From: Aplectana chamaeleonis
Lineage: Eukaryota; Nematoda; Chromadorea; Rhabditida; Cosmocercidae
DNA length: 64,000 bases
Assembly (NCBI GenBank): GCA_029168955.1
Contig: JAPDOI010001162.1
Coordinates: 62,001 to 126,000 of the forward strand
Reading direction: 5' to 3'
Below the pieces are notes generated by a model. It saw only the letters and a program-made list of their open reading frames with translations. It did no database searches and had not been told where the DNA came from. This document shows, one piece after another, positions 15,001 through 25,874 of the stretch; the first letter of the stretch is position 1, and the number at the start of each line of letters is the position of its first letter. The position numbers and the translations under genes were made by a program.

Positions 15001-18000
15001 GTTCCCGGACAAAGCGCCGCGAAGCGGCGCTTTGGCCGGGTTGTCCAGACCGTGAAAGATTTAAATTATTCAGAAAAGCCACACAGTTTCTGGACAGAGC
15101 GCCGCGAAGCGGCGCGAACCACCCGGTTTATGGTTCCTGGACAAAGCGCCGCGAAGCGGCGCTTTGGCCGGGGTTGTCCAGACCGTGAAAGATTTAAATT
15201 ATTCAGAAAAGCCACACAGTTTCCCGACAGAGCGCCGCGAAGCGGCGCGAACCCCTGAGCTTATGGTTCCTGACAAAGCGCCGCGAAGCGGCGCTTTGGC
15301 CGGGGTTGTCCAGACCGTGAAAGATTTAAATTATTCAGAAAAGCCACACAGTTTCCGGACAGAGCGCCGCGAAGCGGCGCGAACCCCGGTTTATGGTCCC
15401 CGGCCAAGGCGCCGCGAAGCGGCGCTTTGGCCGTGGTTGTCCAGACCGTGAAAGATTTAAATTATTCAGAAAAGCCACACAGTTTCCGGACAGAGCGCCG
15501 CGAAGCGGCGCGAACCCCCCGGCTTATGGTTCCCGGACAAAGCGCCGCGAAGCGGCGCTTTGGCCGGGGTTGTCCAGACCGTGAAAGATTTAAATTATTC
15601 AGAAAAGCCACACAGTTTCCCGACAGAGCGCCGCGAAGCGGCGCGAACCCCTGGCTTATGGTTCCTGACAAAGCGCCGCGAAGCGGCGCTTTGGCCGGGC
15701 TGTCCAGACCGTGAAAGATTTAAATTATTCAGAAAAGCCACACAGTTTCCCGACAGAGCGCCGCGAAGCGGCGCGAACCATCCGGTTTATGGTTCCGGAC
15801 AAAGCGCCGCGAAGCGGCGCTTTGGCCAGGTTGTCCAGACCGTGAAAGATTTAAATTATTCAGAAAAGCCACACAGTTTCCGGACAGAGCGCCGCGAAGC
15901 GGCGCGAACCCCCCGGCTTATGGTTCCCGGACAAAGCGCCGCGAAGCGGCGCTTTGGCCGGGGTTGTCCAGGCCGTGAAAGATTTAAATTATTCAGAAAA
16001 GCCACACAGTTTCCGGACAGAACGCTGCCAAGCGGCGCGAACCCCTGGCGATGGTTCCCGGACAAAGCGCCGCGAAGCGGCGCTTTGGCCGGGGTTGTCC
16101 AGACCGTGAAAGATTTAAATTATTCAGAAAAGCCACACAGTTTCTGACAGAGCGCCGCGAAGCGGCGCGAACCCCTGGTTTATGGTTCCCGGACAAAGCG
16201 CCGCGAAGCGGCGCTTTGGCCGGGGTTGTCCAGACCGTGAAAGATTTAAATTATTCAGAAAAGCCACACAGTTTCCGGACAGAGCGCCGCGAAGCGGCGC
16301 GAACCATCCGGCTTATGGTTACCGGACAAAGCGCCGCGAAGCGTCGCTTCGGCCGGGGTTGTCCAGACCGTGAAAGATTTAAATTATTCAGAAAAGCCAC
16401 ACAGTTTCCCGACAGAGCGCCGCGAAGCGGCGCGAACCCCCCGGTTTATGGTTCCCGGACAAAGCGCCGCGAAGCGGCGCTTTGGCCGGGGTTGTCCAGA
16501 CCGTGAAAGATTTAAATTATTCAGAAAAAGCCACACAGTTTCCGGACAGAGCGCCGCGAAGCGGCGCTGAACCCCGGTTTATGGTTCGGACAAAGCGCCG
16601 CGAAGCGGCGCTTTGGCCGGGTTGTCCAGACCGTGAAAGATTTAAATTATTCAGAAAAGCCACACAGTTTCTGACAGAGCGCCGCGAAGCGGCGCGAACC
16701 CCCGGTTTATGGTTCCCGGACGTGCGCGCCGCGAAGCGGCGCTTTGCCCGGGTTGTCCAGACCGTGAAAGATTTAAATTATTCAGAAAAGCCACACAGTT
16801 TCCGGACAGAGCGCCGCGAAGCGGCGCGAACCCCGGTTTATGGTTCCCGGACAAAGCGCCGCGAAGCGGCGCTTTTGGCCGGGGTTGTCCAGATCGTGAA
16901 AGATTTAAATTATTCAGAAAAGCCACACAGTTTCTGGACAGAGCGCCGCGAAGCGGCGCGAACCCCCGGTTTATGGTTCCCGGACAAAGCGCCGCGAAGC
17001 GGCGATTTGGCCGGGGTTGTCCAGACCGTGAAAGATTTTAAATTATTCAGAAAAAGCCACACAGTTTCGACAGAGCGCCGCGAAGCGGCGCGAACCCCTG
17101 GTTTATGAGTTCCCGGACAAAGCGCCGCGAAGCGGCGCTTTGGCCGGGGTTGTCCAGACCGTGAAAGATTTAAATTATCTCAGAAAAGCCACACAGCTTT
17201 CTGACAGAGGCCGCGAAGCGGCGCGAACCATCCGGTTTATGGTTCCCGGACAAAGCGCCGCGAAGCGGCGCTTTGCCCGGGGCTGTCCAGACCGTGAAAG
17301 ATTTAAATTATTCAGAAAAGCCACACAGTTTCTGGACAGAGCGCCGCGAAGCGGCGCAAACCCCGGCTTATGGTTCCCGGACAAAGCGCCGCGAAGCGGC
17401 GCTTTGGCCGGGTTGTCCAGACCGTGAAAGATTTAAATTATTCAGAAAAGCCACACAGTTTCTGGACAGAGCGCCGCGAAGCGGCGCGAACCCCCGGCTT
17501 ATGGTTCCCGGACAAAGCGCCGCGAAGCGGCGCTTTGGCCGGGGTTGTCCAGACCGTGAAAGATTTAAATTATTCAGAAAAGCCACACAGTTTCTGGACA
17601 GAGCGCCGCGAAGCGGCGCGAACCCCGAGCTTATGAGTTCCCGGACAAAGCGCCGCGAATCGGCGCTTTGGCCGGGTTGTCCAGACCGTGAAAAGATTTA
17701 AATTATTCAGAAACGCCACACAGTTTCTGGACAGAGCGCCGCGAAGCGGCGCGAACCCCTGGCTTATGGTTTCCCGGCCAACGCGCGGCGAAGCGGCGCT
17801 TTGGCCGGGGTTGTCCAGACCGTGAAAGATTTAAATTATTCAGAAAAGCCACACAGTTTCCGGACAGAGCGCCGCGAAGCGGCGCGAACCCCCCGGCTTA
17901 TGGTTCCCGGACAAAGCGCCGCGAAGCGGCGCTTTGGCCGGGGTTGTCCTGACCGTGAGAGATTCAAATTAATCAGAAAAGCCACACAGTTTCCGGACAG

Positions 18001-18207
18001 AGCGCCGCGAAGCGGCGCGAAGCCCCCGGCTTATGGTTCCCGAACAAAGCGCCGCGAAGCGGCGCTTTGGCCGGGGTTGTCCTGACTGTGAAAGATTTAA
18101 ATTATTCAGAAAAGCCACACAGTTTCCGGACAGAGCGCCGCGAAGCGGCGCGAACCCCCCGGCTTATGGTTCCCGGACAAAGCGCCGCGAAGCGGCGCTT
18201 TGGCCGG
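1..18207. repeat. 131-bp satellite array, about 139 units, partial at left edge
   Basis: Head-to-tail units start GTCCAGACCGTGAAAG and recur every 131 bases (1, 132, 263 and onward), with occasional 128-133-base units from one-base indels in C runs. Each unit has an AT-rich segment containing ATTTAAAT, then two GC-rich inverted repeats, both GCGCCGC-GAA-GCGGCGC. In the second the stem extends to 11 bp (CAAAGCGCCGC with its complement) and, past one mismatch, to CCCGG/CCGGG. Both have the GCGAAGC core, a sequence known for an unusually stable DNA mini-hairpin. Homogeneity is high. More divergent units occur near 7.15-7.4, 10.1-10.45, 12.0-12.1 and 17.6-18.1 kb, the last being the array edge. 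The array stops abruptly at 18,207. It could be centromeric, heterochromatic or simply an expanded tandem repeat; sequence alone does not decide. Confidence 0.97.
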
Positions 18208-19228
18208 TACTTAATAATCAACAAATAGTGTTCGATATTTTTGAATAGGATCGCTTGTTCGTTCTGTTCAGATACATTTTTGGTATTCTTTTCTACATTC
18301 TCTACCTTGACAGTAACAATTCCAACAAATTTAGCACCACTCTCGTAGGAATTACAGGGAGTTCACATTTCAGGTAATCGCGAAAACCGCTGCTAAACTC
18401 GGAAACGTGTGCGAAAACAGAATGATATGTATTAATGATACACTAGGAAAAATCAAATGCAAGAGCATGACGTCAGTTTAGATAACACACCTCTAAAGCG
18501 CAAACAAGCTCAAACAATTTGCTCTAAGTCAAGGTAGAGAATACGAAAAAGAATACCCGAAATTAGTCGAATCAAAACAAGCAATCCTAAAATCGAAATG
18601 TACTTGTTGGTCATTTAAAATTATCTTCCGCTTTCCAGTCAATAATGAAACGTCAAAACAATACAGTAGAAAAAAGGCCCTATATGCAATTTTCAAACAA
18701 TAATCATCAAATAATTTTTTTAATATTTCAGTTGCTGATTTGTAATAATTGAATGAGGTTCGAACAAACCAAATAATCAAATGGATACACTCAAATGTCT
18801 AAGACAGTAAATAAATGAAATAATGAGTAAGTAAATGAACAATTTATAAATTTAAAAGGTTAAATAATTGTGTAGGAAAATAAAAATACTAGTGCCTAAG
18901 TAAATAAAAAGTTAGTATGTGACGAAAGAATGAAGGCATAAATAAATTACCGAATAAACGAATTAAAATAAATGAAAAATTAATTAATTACTCCAAAAAG
19001 AACGAAAATGGTAAAAAAACAAACCCTAGCCGGGAGCAGAGCTCGAATATAACAGCAGGAAATATTGAAATTGGAAGATTAGTGGAGAATAAAATGAGGT
19101 GAGCACTGAAAATGCTCGCCGCCGAGGTAAAACAGATGATTGGGACGGAGAAAAATCGTGTTGCATTGATTGATGGCCACCTGGCTGACACCCCACAAAC
19201 GGCCACCCACAGCACGAACTGTTCTTCT
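18208..19228. other. AT-rich non-coding DNA beside the satellite
   Basis: This stretch has no convincing gene. It is AT-rich, with TAAATAAA/TAAGTAAAT low-complexity runs at about 18,790-18,990. One isolated TGACGTCA palindrome lies at 18,468-18,475. A weakly exon-like open stretch near 18,990-19,215 has no recognisable domain or clear splice sites, so it is not called. Confidence 0.6.
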
Positions 19229-19330
19229 CAGAACTCTCCAGCCTAGCTATTTCCGCCTTATAAGTATGTAGTCTGATAGCATCATGCTACATACCATAAA
19301 GACGCAAATACCTAGAACTAAAGACGCATT
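19229..19330 (-). repeat. Inverted copy of the palindrome-centre segment at 21.22-21.31 kb
   Basis: About 100 bases here are a near-identical reverse complement of 21,218-21,313. They include a small hairpin in which GTATGTAG pairs with CTACATAC and flanking AAAGACGCA motifs. The two copies lie about 2 kb apart, so they form another inverted pair around the 20.1-21.0 kb repeat. Confidence 0.85.
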
Positions 19331-20142
19331 CTCAGAACTTTCCAGCCTAGGTTGTTGCGTCTAATTAGCCCAATTCCTTGTTACATGCGTCTTTACAGGG
19401 TCGAAAACGTCATTTCTTGTCACTTGCTCGAATGAAAACACGCAAGTAACATACGAGGGCGTGTATGGTAAGTGCGTCTTTCGGAAGAGACCACAAAGAC
19501 GCAAGTAACAAACCGTTTAGACGCAAGAAAGCTTACTCAAATTGTTTATGACGAGTGCGTCTTTCACAACTGATTGCTTTCTCGTCGATACCCACTACAT
19601 TTCACCTTCCATCATAAGTTCATGTGTTTTGCTGATAAGGAAACTTTCTCAGATTTTCATTTTGTTCGTGATTCTACGAACTATATTTCAAAACAAGGCG
19701 GTAGCGTACGACTGCTGTCTTGTGCTTACTGAAGTCGGGACATTGATCCTAGACATGACTTTCACACATTCTGGGCTTCTCAAGTATTTGCGGTGTTCGT
19801 GAAAAATAAGGAAACCGCGGAGCTGTAGACGACGAGTATACTCGTCCGCGCGTACCTTAACGCTTTGTCGGCGTCAAATCTAAAACTCAAAATCCACATA
19901 TTACATAGAAATTCGTGCGATCCGCAATTTCACGCCCTGAAATTCGGTTTGAACTTACATAGGCAACCTGATTCTTTCTGGTATAGAGCGCAGTGCAAAA
20001 GTATAGGTCCACTATAAATTCCACATTTTCGCTAAATTACGATTCGCGCTTCACGAAAATACGAAATTCAGTTACGCACAGTTACGTGTCCACGGTGAAT
20101 ATCGTCTCCCTAATTTCGTCGAAAATTAAAACAATCGGTAGC
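19331..20142. other. Gene-free DNA with dispersed GCGTCTTT/AAAGACGC motifs
   Basis: GCGTCTTT or its complement recurs near 19,387, 19,470, 19,496 and 19,556, often next to GTAAC; near-matches lie at about 19,370 and 19,516. It resembles decayed copies of the 66-bp repeat at 21.0-21.5 kb. From 20,107 a stretch of about 40 bases (beginning CTCCCTAATTTCGTC) recurs at the left edge of the giant palindrome loop (about 25,877). No coding region is supported. Confidence 0.55.
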
Positions 20143-21034
20143 TCACTGCCGCATTAGAGTTAAAAACGTACAGAAACGGGTCTAGAAAAGCACTATGAGG
20201 CCATAATTTTTGCGTTTTCCGGCGCCCTTTTGCCTTAACTCTGTTCATGATGGTCAATTTGAGAATCCGAAGAAATATTTGGAATCAGGATCGAGAGTAC
20301 TCTCTTTTAGCATTTGCACTATTTGGCATACTTTGTACAAAGCATTTAGGCGTAACAGCATGGACACATTCGCTCATAAATGCCTTGATTGCGAAATCGC
20401 GATTCGGGTTGATTGTTTCTTGTCTAATTTTGCATACATATCTTGTTTAAGAGGGAGTCATGTGTTATTCCAGAAAAAAAAACACGATGCTGATTCCCAA
20501 TATCTTGTTAGATTCCCAAATGGACCCTTTTGAACAGAGTTATGGAAAAAAGAGCGAAAAAATGCTTTCTAGCGTTTTGGGCCAAAAAACGCCAAAGTAA
20601 TGGCCAGTATTGCAGTAACAACGTTTCTCTGCAGTAAGGTATCTGCGAGCTCGAGGTATGAAACAATCTTCCTGAGGAAGGTTAAATCTCATAGTTATTT
20701 AATAATAATCAGTAATAATCTCAATGTCATATTGTTTTGTTCTTTTATTTGTTAACTACAAGAACGTAGGAACCTTAAGCTATCCATTAATGCACTTGTC
20801 GTAGTCAAATATGAAGATAATTAGTGTTTTTCCCCACGGAGATTGGGCCTTGCCGTACTTATCATCATGCACATGTTGAACATCGATTGCGAACTCACGC
20901 GATGTACGGCGCGCCTCATAAGGGCAAGTCGTTGTCATTTGGAATAAATAGTGCATTGGTCTCTCCCGAGTCCACAACCGCCGCCCTGGCGAGGGCTCTG
21001 ATATCCATAGTGTATTGGGCACGCAAACGTAGAG
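20143..21034 (+). repeat. Repeat R1, copy 1
   Basis: This 0.9-kb segment starts near CACTGCCGCATTAGAG and is colinear with 29,639-30,545 and, in reverse complement, with 21,987-22,866. Copies differ by point changes and short indels; for example, a short block with GCGTTTTT is missing here near 20,218. No reading frame is preserved across all three copies, so it looks like non-coding transposon body. Together with copy 2 it makes a 2.7-kb inverted repeat. Confidence 0.9.
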
Positions 21035-21503
21035 TAAGGCGCCTGCGTGTTCAGCGTTTGCTACATGCATCGTTGAGGAAGAATCCATGCGCCTTTGATG
21101 TAAGGCGCCTGCGTGTTAAGCGTTTGTTACGTACGTCTTTGGGGGATGATTCATGCGCCTTTAATGTAAGGCGCCTGCGTGTTCAGCGTTTGTTACATGC
21201 GTCTTTGAGGAATGATACATGCGTCTTTAGTTCTAGGTATTTGCGTCTTTATGGTATGTAGCATGATGCTATCAGACTACATACTTATAAGGCGGAAATA
21301 GCTAGGCTGGAAAGTTCTGAGTTTATCATTCCTCAAAGACGCATGTAACAAACGATGAACACACAGGCGCCTTACATTAAAGGCGCATGAATCATTCCTC
21401 AAAGACGTACGTAACAAACGCTTAACACGCAGGCGCCTTGCATCAAAGGCGCATGGATTGTTCCTCGAAGACGCACGTAACAAACGCTGAACGCGCAGGC
21501 GCC
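21035..21503. repeat. Palindrome of 66-bp tandem repeats with a central hairpin
   Basis: Three 66-base units start TAAGGCGCCTGCGTGTT at 21,035, 21,101 and 21,167. The reverse-complement series runs from about 21,320 to 21,503 with CAGGCGCCTTA or CAGGCGCCTTG at the same spacing. The centre, near 21,243-21,277, is a hairpin with GTATGTAG pairing with CTACATAC. GGCGCC in each unit is itself palindromic. No function can be assigned. Confidence 0.85.
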
Positions 21504-21506
21504 TTA

Positions 21507-21983
21507 AGCCTAGTTTTGACTGCAGGTGGTCGCTGCGGCCATGCGAGGGACAACTGTTCCTTTTTCATCGCGCGTAATGGAAAGCCGCTCCAATTGTGAT
21601 CGCTTCGTGGCAAACGTCCTACATCGCTGGGTCGCGGCGACGGAATCCTATGTTTTACTGCATCGCTGCTTGAAGAGCGATTCTCAATGGTCGCTCACCG
21701 TCGCTGCATCGCTGCCATTATGGCAGCGATGGAGCGATTGCCAGCGAACGACACGTTTCTTCTAGTGAACGTTGACCCTTTCACATGACAAGATCAGTGT
21801 TTTCGAGTCGAAACGCGTTATTGATGAATACCAGCCATTAATTTCACTGATTGGTTCAATTTCTTCGATCATCCGTCAGGCTATGCACTATGAACAGAAT
21901 CGCTGCCGCTGCTACATCGCTGCAGCGGCGGGTGTGAAATCGCTGCGATGAAAAAACAGCAGCGATGTAATTAAAACTAGGCT
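21507..21983. mobile_element. 477-bp MITE-like element with TTA target duplication (PIF/Harbinger-like)
   Basis: The ends are AGCCTAGTTTT and its complement AAAACTAGGCT, flanked on both sides by TTA (21,504-21,506 and 21,984-21,986). A three-base TTA/TWA duplication is the PIF/Harbinger pattern; TA for a mariner-type element cannot be fully excluded. The interior is full of CATCGCTGC/GCAGCGATG motifs, including a perfect palindrome near 21,708-21,732 (CATCGCTGCCA, TTA, then the complement). There is no transposase frame. The left breakpoint of the giant palindrome (21,866) falls inside it. Confidence 0.7.
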
Positions 21984-21986
21984 TTA

Positions 21987-22866
21987 CTTGTTTGCGTGCC
22001 CAATACACTGAAAATCTCCTAGCCTCGTCACGGCGGCGGTTGTGGACTCGAGAGAGACCAATGAACTATTTATTCCAAATAATAACGACTTGCCCTTATG
22101 AGGCGCGCCATACATCGCGTGAGTTTGCAATCGATGTTCAACATGTGCATGATGATAACTACGGCAACGGCCTATATTCGTGGGCAAAAACACTAATTAT
22201 CTTCATATTTGACTACGACAAGTGCATTAATGGATAGCTTAGGTTCCTACGTTCTTTAGTTAACAAATAAAGAACAAAACAATATGACATTGAATTAATA
22301 CTGATTATTATTAAATAACTATGAGATTTAACCTCAGGAAGATTGTTTCATACCTCGAGCTCGCAGATACCTACTGCAGAGAAACGTTGTTACTGCAATA
22401 CTGGCCATTATTTTGGCGTTTTCGGCCCAAAAAAACGCTAAAAAGCATTTTTCGCTCTTTTTCCATAACTCTTTCAAAGGGTCCATTTTGGAATCTGACT
22501 AGATATTGAATCAGCATCGTGTGCTCTTTTTTTCTGTAATAACACATGGCTCCTTCTTCAACAAGATATGTATGCAAGAATTAGACAAGAAACAATCAAC
22601 CAGAATCATGATTTCGCAATCAATCATTTATGGTGTTACGCCTAAATGCTATGTACAAAGTATGTCAAAATAGTGCATATGCTAAAAGAGAGTACTCTCG
22701 ATCCTGATTCCAAATATTTCTTCGGATTCTCAAATTGATCATCATGAACAGAGTTAAGGCTAAAGGACGCCAAAAACGCTTATTGCGTTTTTTCGCGGAA
22801 AACGCAAAAATTATGGCCTCATAGTCTTTTCTAGACCCGTTTCTGTACGCTCTACTGCAGCAGTGA
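21987..22866 (-). repeat. Repeat R1, copy 2 (in the left palindrome arm)
   Basis: This is the reverse complement of 29,639-30,545 and 20,143-21,034. It abuts the TTA-flanked element on the left and the 69-base hairpin on the right. It has no intact frame of note. Confidence 0.9.
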
Positions 22867-22883
22867 CTCTGAAAATCTGTGGT

Positions 22884-22952
22884 GAAGGCACCGCAATGAC
22901 GCCGTGCAGGTGTTCCCCATAGGCACCTACACGGCGTCATTGCGGTGCCTTC
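22884..22952. repeat. Imperfect 69-base hairpin (left-arm copy)
   Basis: A stem of about 31 bp begins GAAGGCACCGCAATGACG and closes with its complement. It has a mismatch near CGTGCAGG and a slightly larger loop than the perfect right-arm copy at 29,553-29,619. It lies between R1 and the inner palindrome arm. Confidence 0.9.
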
Positions 22953-24423
22953 ATTACAAATTGCCCTGCCCGCACGCCGGTATCGAAGTAGGCCTGAAAT
23001 CGCACCTCGCTGAAGAGCTCGATGAGAACCTCACCCAGGGTAATCGGACAATAAATCAGTTTAGAGTAGTCTGCAGCGTGGAAAATTAGAGAAAGAATCC
23101 TTCCGAGTACGATTACGCTGTGCATATGACTACAGATTTTGACAGTGATGGTTTTCGCTGCTCTGCCAAAGTACGAGTCTGTTATGGCCGAGATCAAAGT
23201 GATCTGAGAGAAAGATTCCGTGATCGGCGAGGTTCGAATGCCGATGACCACCCAAGTGCGCGAGGTGGTCTCCCGTTGAGCAGGTCAGGTCAGTGATCCA
23301 AAGGGAAGCGGACCGCATAGAAGGCCGCTGATGAGGGCTGGAGAGATGTCAGCTCAGCCGCACCTCCCCGCTCTACCTCTGGTGTCTGGATCTGGTGTTC
23401 GACTTGGCATTCAACTAATAAACTACTGTAATCTTCCGTCTTTGCTGCAGCAGCAACGGTAGCCTCGCCTGTTAGAGAGAGCGTAGAACTTTGTATTCTT
23501 CGGAATACAACAGTCTTTGAATTGTTTGGTTCCAAGACTACTCAGTATTCAATGAAGTGTTCGTCATTTAGGGGCGCGATGCCAGGATGAAGTGCAATAC
23601 CGGTGATTTCATTTGCGTTTTGGGCACAAAAAGGCGTTTTTATGCTTCTTTGTCGACACTCTGTTTAAAACAGACCACTCGTTGATTCAAAGAGACATCT
23701 AAAATCAGCATCAAGAGCCCTTTTTAGGAGACACATTGCTTACTCTGGAACAGGGCATGTAGGAAAACGTTAGCCTTAACACAATCAGCACGAGAAACGC
23801 GCTTGTAAACTTGAAGCAGTGATGAGTGAATGTGTCCATCGTCACGCCTACATGCCTTGTTTGAGAGCAAGCCATGTGTCATTGTAGAAAAAAGCACTAG
23901 ATGTTACTTTCGAAAGTGTCTTCATATCCCCAGGAACGTAAGAGAATGTAGTTTTCGAGTAATTCGAGCGGTCGATCATTCGGAAAAGCACGGCTTTCGA
24001 AACAACCAAAAAATGCAAACAAAGTCTGTACCTCGAATGATGCGTATTTTTGAAGAGAAATCGTCAAGTACACAGCGTATTACACTTGGGATCGGATCGA
24101 ATAATCTATCGAACAATAATCAAATTGTTCGATTTATACTCGAGTACTCGAATATTCGATTTATCTGGGAGTTAAAAATGTCGGATTTCTCGAGAATTCA
24201 ATAAATTTATGTCTCTTAAAGATTCATTTAGAAGCATTTAAGTGTTAGAGTTTCCAATTATTTCGATAGTTGTGATAAAAACATTTAAAAAGACCTCGAG
24301 TATTCGCTCATCTCGGGTCACGGGCTTCGAATAGTCTGCCATTGAAAAGAAATGTGCAGAAATATCTATGAAATATTTGAAAAGCCGAATCAAATAGGAC
24401 GAGTACTTTTGCGAATATCAATA
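22953..24423. other. Inner-arm DNA of the palindrome, no gene seen
   Basis: This segment pairs with about 28,051-29,552. It contains short self-complementary TCGA/ATTCGA-rich stretches around 23,940-24,190 (for example ACTCGAGTACTCGAATATT). Short open frames differ between the two arms by frameshifts, so coding is not supported. Confidence 0.6.
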
Positions 24424-25755
24424 TACTGCCTTTATTTGGGAGTGCACAAGCCCCCTTTTCACCCGCACACGCTGCTACAGTAATGGACCACGGCAGCACG
24501 GTCTGTGGTGAGCCCGTTCTCTCCTACTCAGGCAGTAACGCCGGCTGAGGGGGCAGGCAATACCGGCTGACTAAACATTGTACACGGGCAAGCCCCGGTA
24601 TTCACTGCCCCCTCAGCCGGTAAATGGAGGTCCGCTCACCCGATATTAGTTGCTTACCAAGTGAATGATATTGATCGGCAGGAGCATATAAAGCTCCTAG
24701 TAGCCCCCCCCCTATTCCCCAGAAAGTTCGAGGCTCCCGCTTCATCCATGAAGCGGTAAGCCTTACCACGCTTTAAAATTGAACCGATCGGTTGTCACGC
24801 GCCCACGGTCGCAACGAACCGTAAGGGGCGAGAGGTCAATAATCCATATCGTGCGGATGACCGCCCGTTGAATTCCATCATCCCGAACCATCACGATGCC
24901 CATTTTGCCCGCGCGGTATGTGGCCCTGGTTAGCCTTAGCTGTTCAGTATTGGGCCGATGATATGCATATGTCATCCCGCTCACCCGGTAAAGCGATGCT
25001 TCTCCGCCGGTAATGCTGTCTGCCCGATCAGCCGGTGACATGCGCCGCCGTGGATTTATGTCCGCCCGCTGACCCCGGAAGGCCATGCACCTCAGCCGGT
25101 AAAATGCATGCCCGCCCGCTCAGCCGGTAAGATCGCTCCGCCCGCAAAATAGGCCTGCCCGCTCAGCCGGCGAGCCTCCTTCTCCGCCCGCTCAGCCGGT
25201 GTTATTATCTGAGTACCCCATGCGACAGGCATCGACTTTCGCATGACCACCGTCGAGTCGTCCTTATGACAGACGATCATGCTCAGAGACGGTGAGTTTT
25301 TTCATTTCTTCTCTGCCGTTTTCATTTGCTTCGGTGATAATTCAAATTTCATCGTCTTGGCTAAAGGTTAGAGTATACACGAAGCTTTGCAGAATCCTTC
25401 GTTCCACCAAGAAATTGAGAAAACATCTGTTCTCTTTTTTTACGAAAAAAAACTTTATTTTTAAACATTTATCTGCTGTTTCATATCTATGGAACATTTA
25501 CCCGCATCCCATTGCGTCGACATTTAAATTATCACTGGAACATCATAATACGGCAAAAAAAAATCAAAAACTCACCTTCTCTGAGCATGATCGCCGGTTA
25601 TGCGGACGAATGAACGGTGGTCATGCGAAAGTAGATGCCTGCCACATGGGGTGGGAGAGAACGGGCTCGTCACAGACCGCGCCGCAGTGCTGCATTACTG
25701 TAACAGCGAGTGCGGGTGAAAAGGGGAACTTGTGCACTCCCGAATAAAGGCAGTA
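24424..25755. mobile_element. Element C, left copy: 1.33-kb element with about 100-bp inverted ends
   Basis: The ends begin TACTGCCTTTATT and close with the complement ending AATAAAGGCAGTA, with TA at the boundaries; similarity runs inward for about 100 bases. The body holds roughly ten variants of GCTCAGCCGGTAA between 24,530 and 25,210, spaced irregularly. The same element sits in the other arm (26,724-28,050). A TA target would fit Tc1/mariner-type non-autonomous elements, but the palindromic boundary leaves the exact end ambiguous. It has no recognised transposase. Confidence 0.7.
24763..25086 (-). other. 107-codon open frame in element C (left), function unknown
   Basis: An ATG-started frame begins MAFRGQRADINPRRRMSPAD and ends before a stop at 24,763. 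It matches no family I recognise and has many arginines, reflecting the GC-rich repeats. The same frame is open in the other arm (27,392-27,715) although the copies differ by a pair of compensating one-base indels that change about five residues. Chance openness in a GC-rich stretch is the simpler explanation. Confidence 0.2.
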
Positions 25756-25874
25756 TACCAAACGGATAGAGTAAGGTGTTCAGATTAGTTAACTCATTCG
25801 GAAATTTTGAGAAGTTTTTATTTGAAATTTTCATTCAATCAGGCAATTCAAAAAGAGATAATTGAATTACACTC

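Larger units (their letters stand above)
21866..25874 (+). repeat. Left arm of the 8.8-kb palindrome
   Basis: Read as reverse complement, this arm follows 26,606-30,667 throughout: R1, the 69-base hairpin, unique arm DNA, element C, then the inner AT-rich segment ending GAATTACACTC. Identity is high by eye, with scattered substitutions and indels (4.01 kb against 4.06 kb). The outer breakpoint is in the TTA-flanked element; the inner breakpoint is at about 25,874. Confidence 0.92.

Noticed and set aside
1..18207. Many overlapping open frames up to 487 codons in the satellite
   Set aside because: Only one of three forward frames has a stop per 131-bp unit, and indels reset the phase; the proteins are frame-cycled translations of the same repeat on both strands.
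1..18207. CENP-B box in the satellite
   Set aside because: No match to TTCG....A..CGGG was found in the consensus unit on either strand; centromere identity is not supported by sequence alone.
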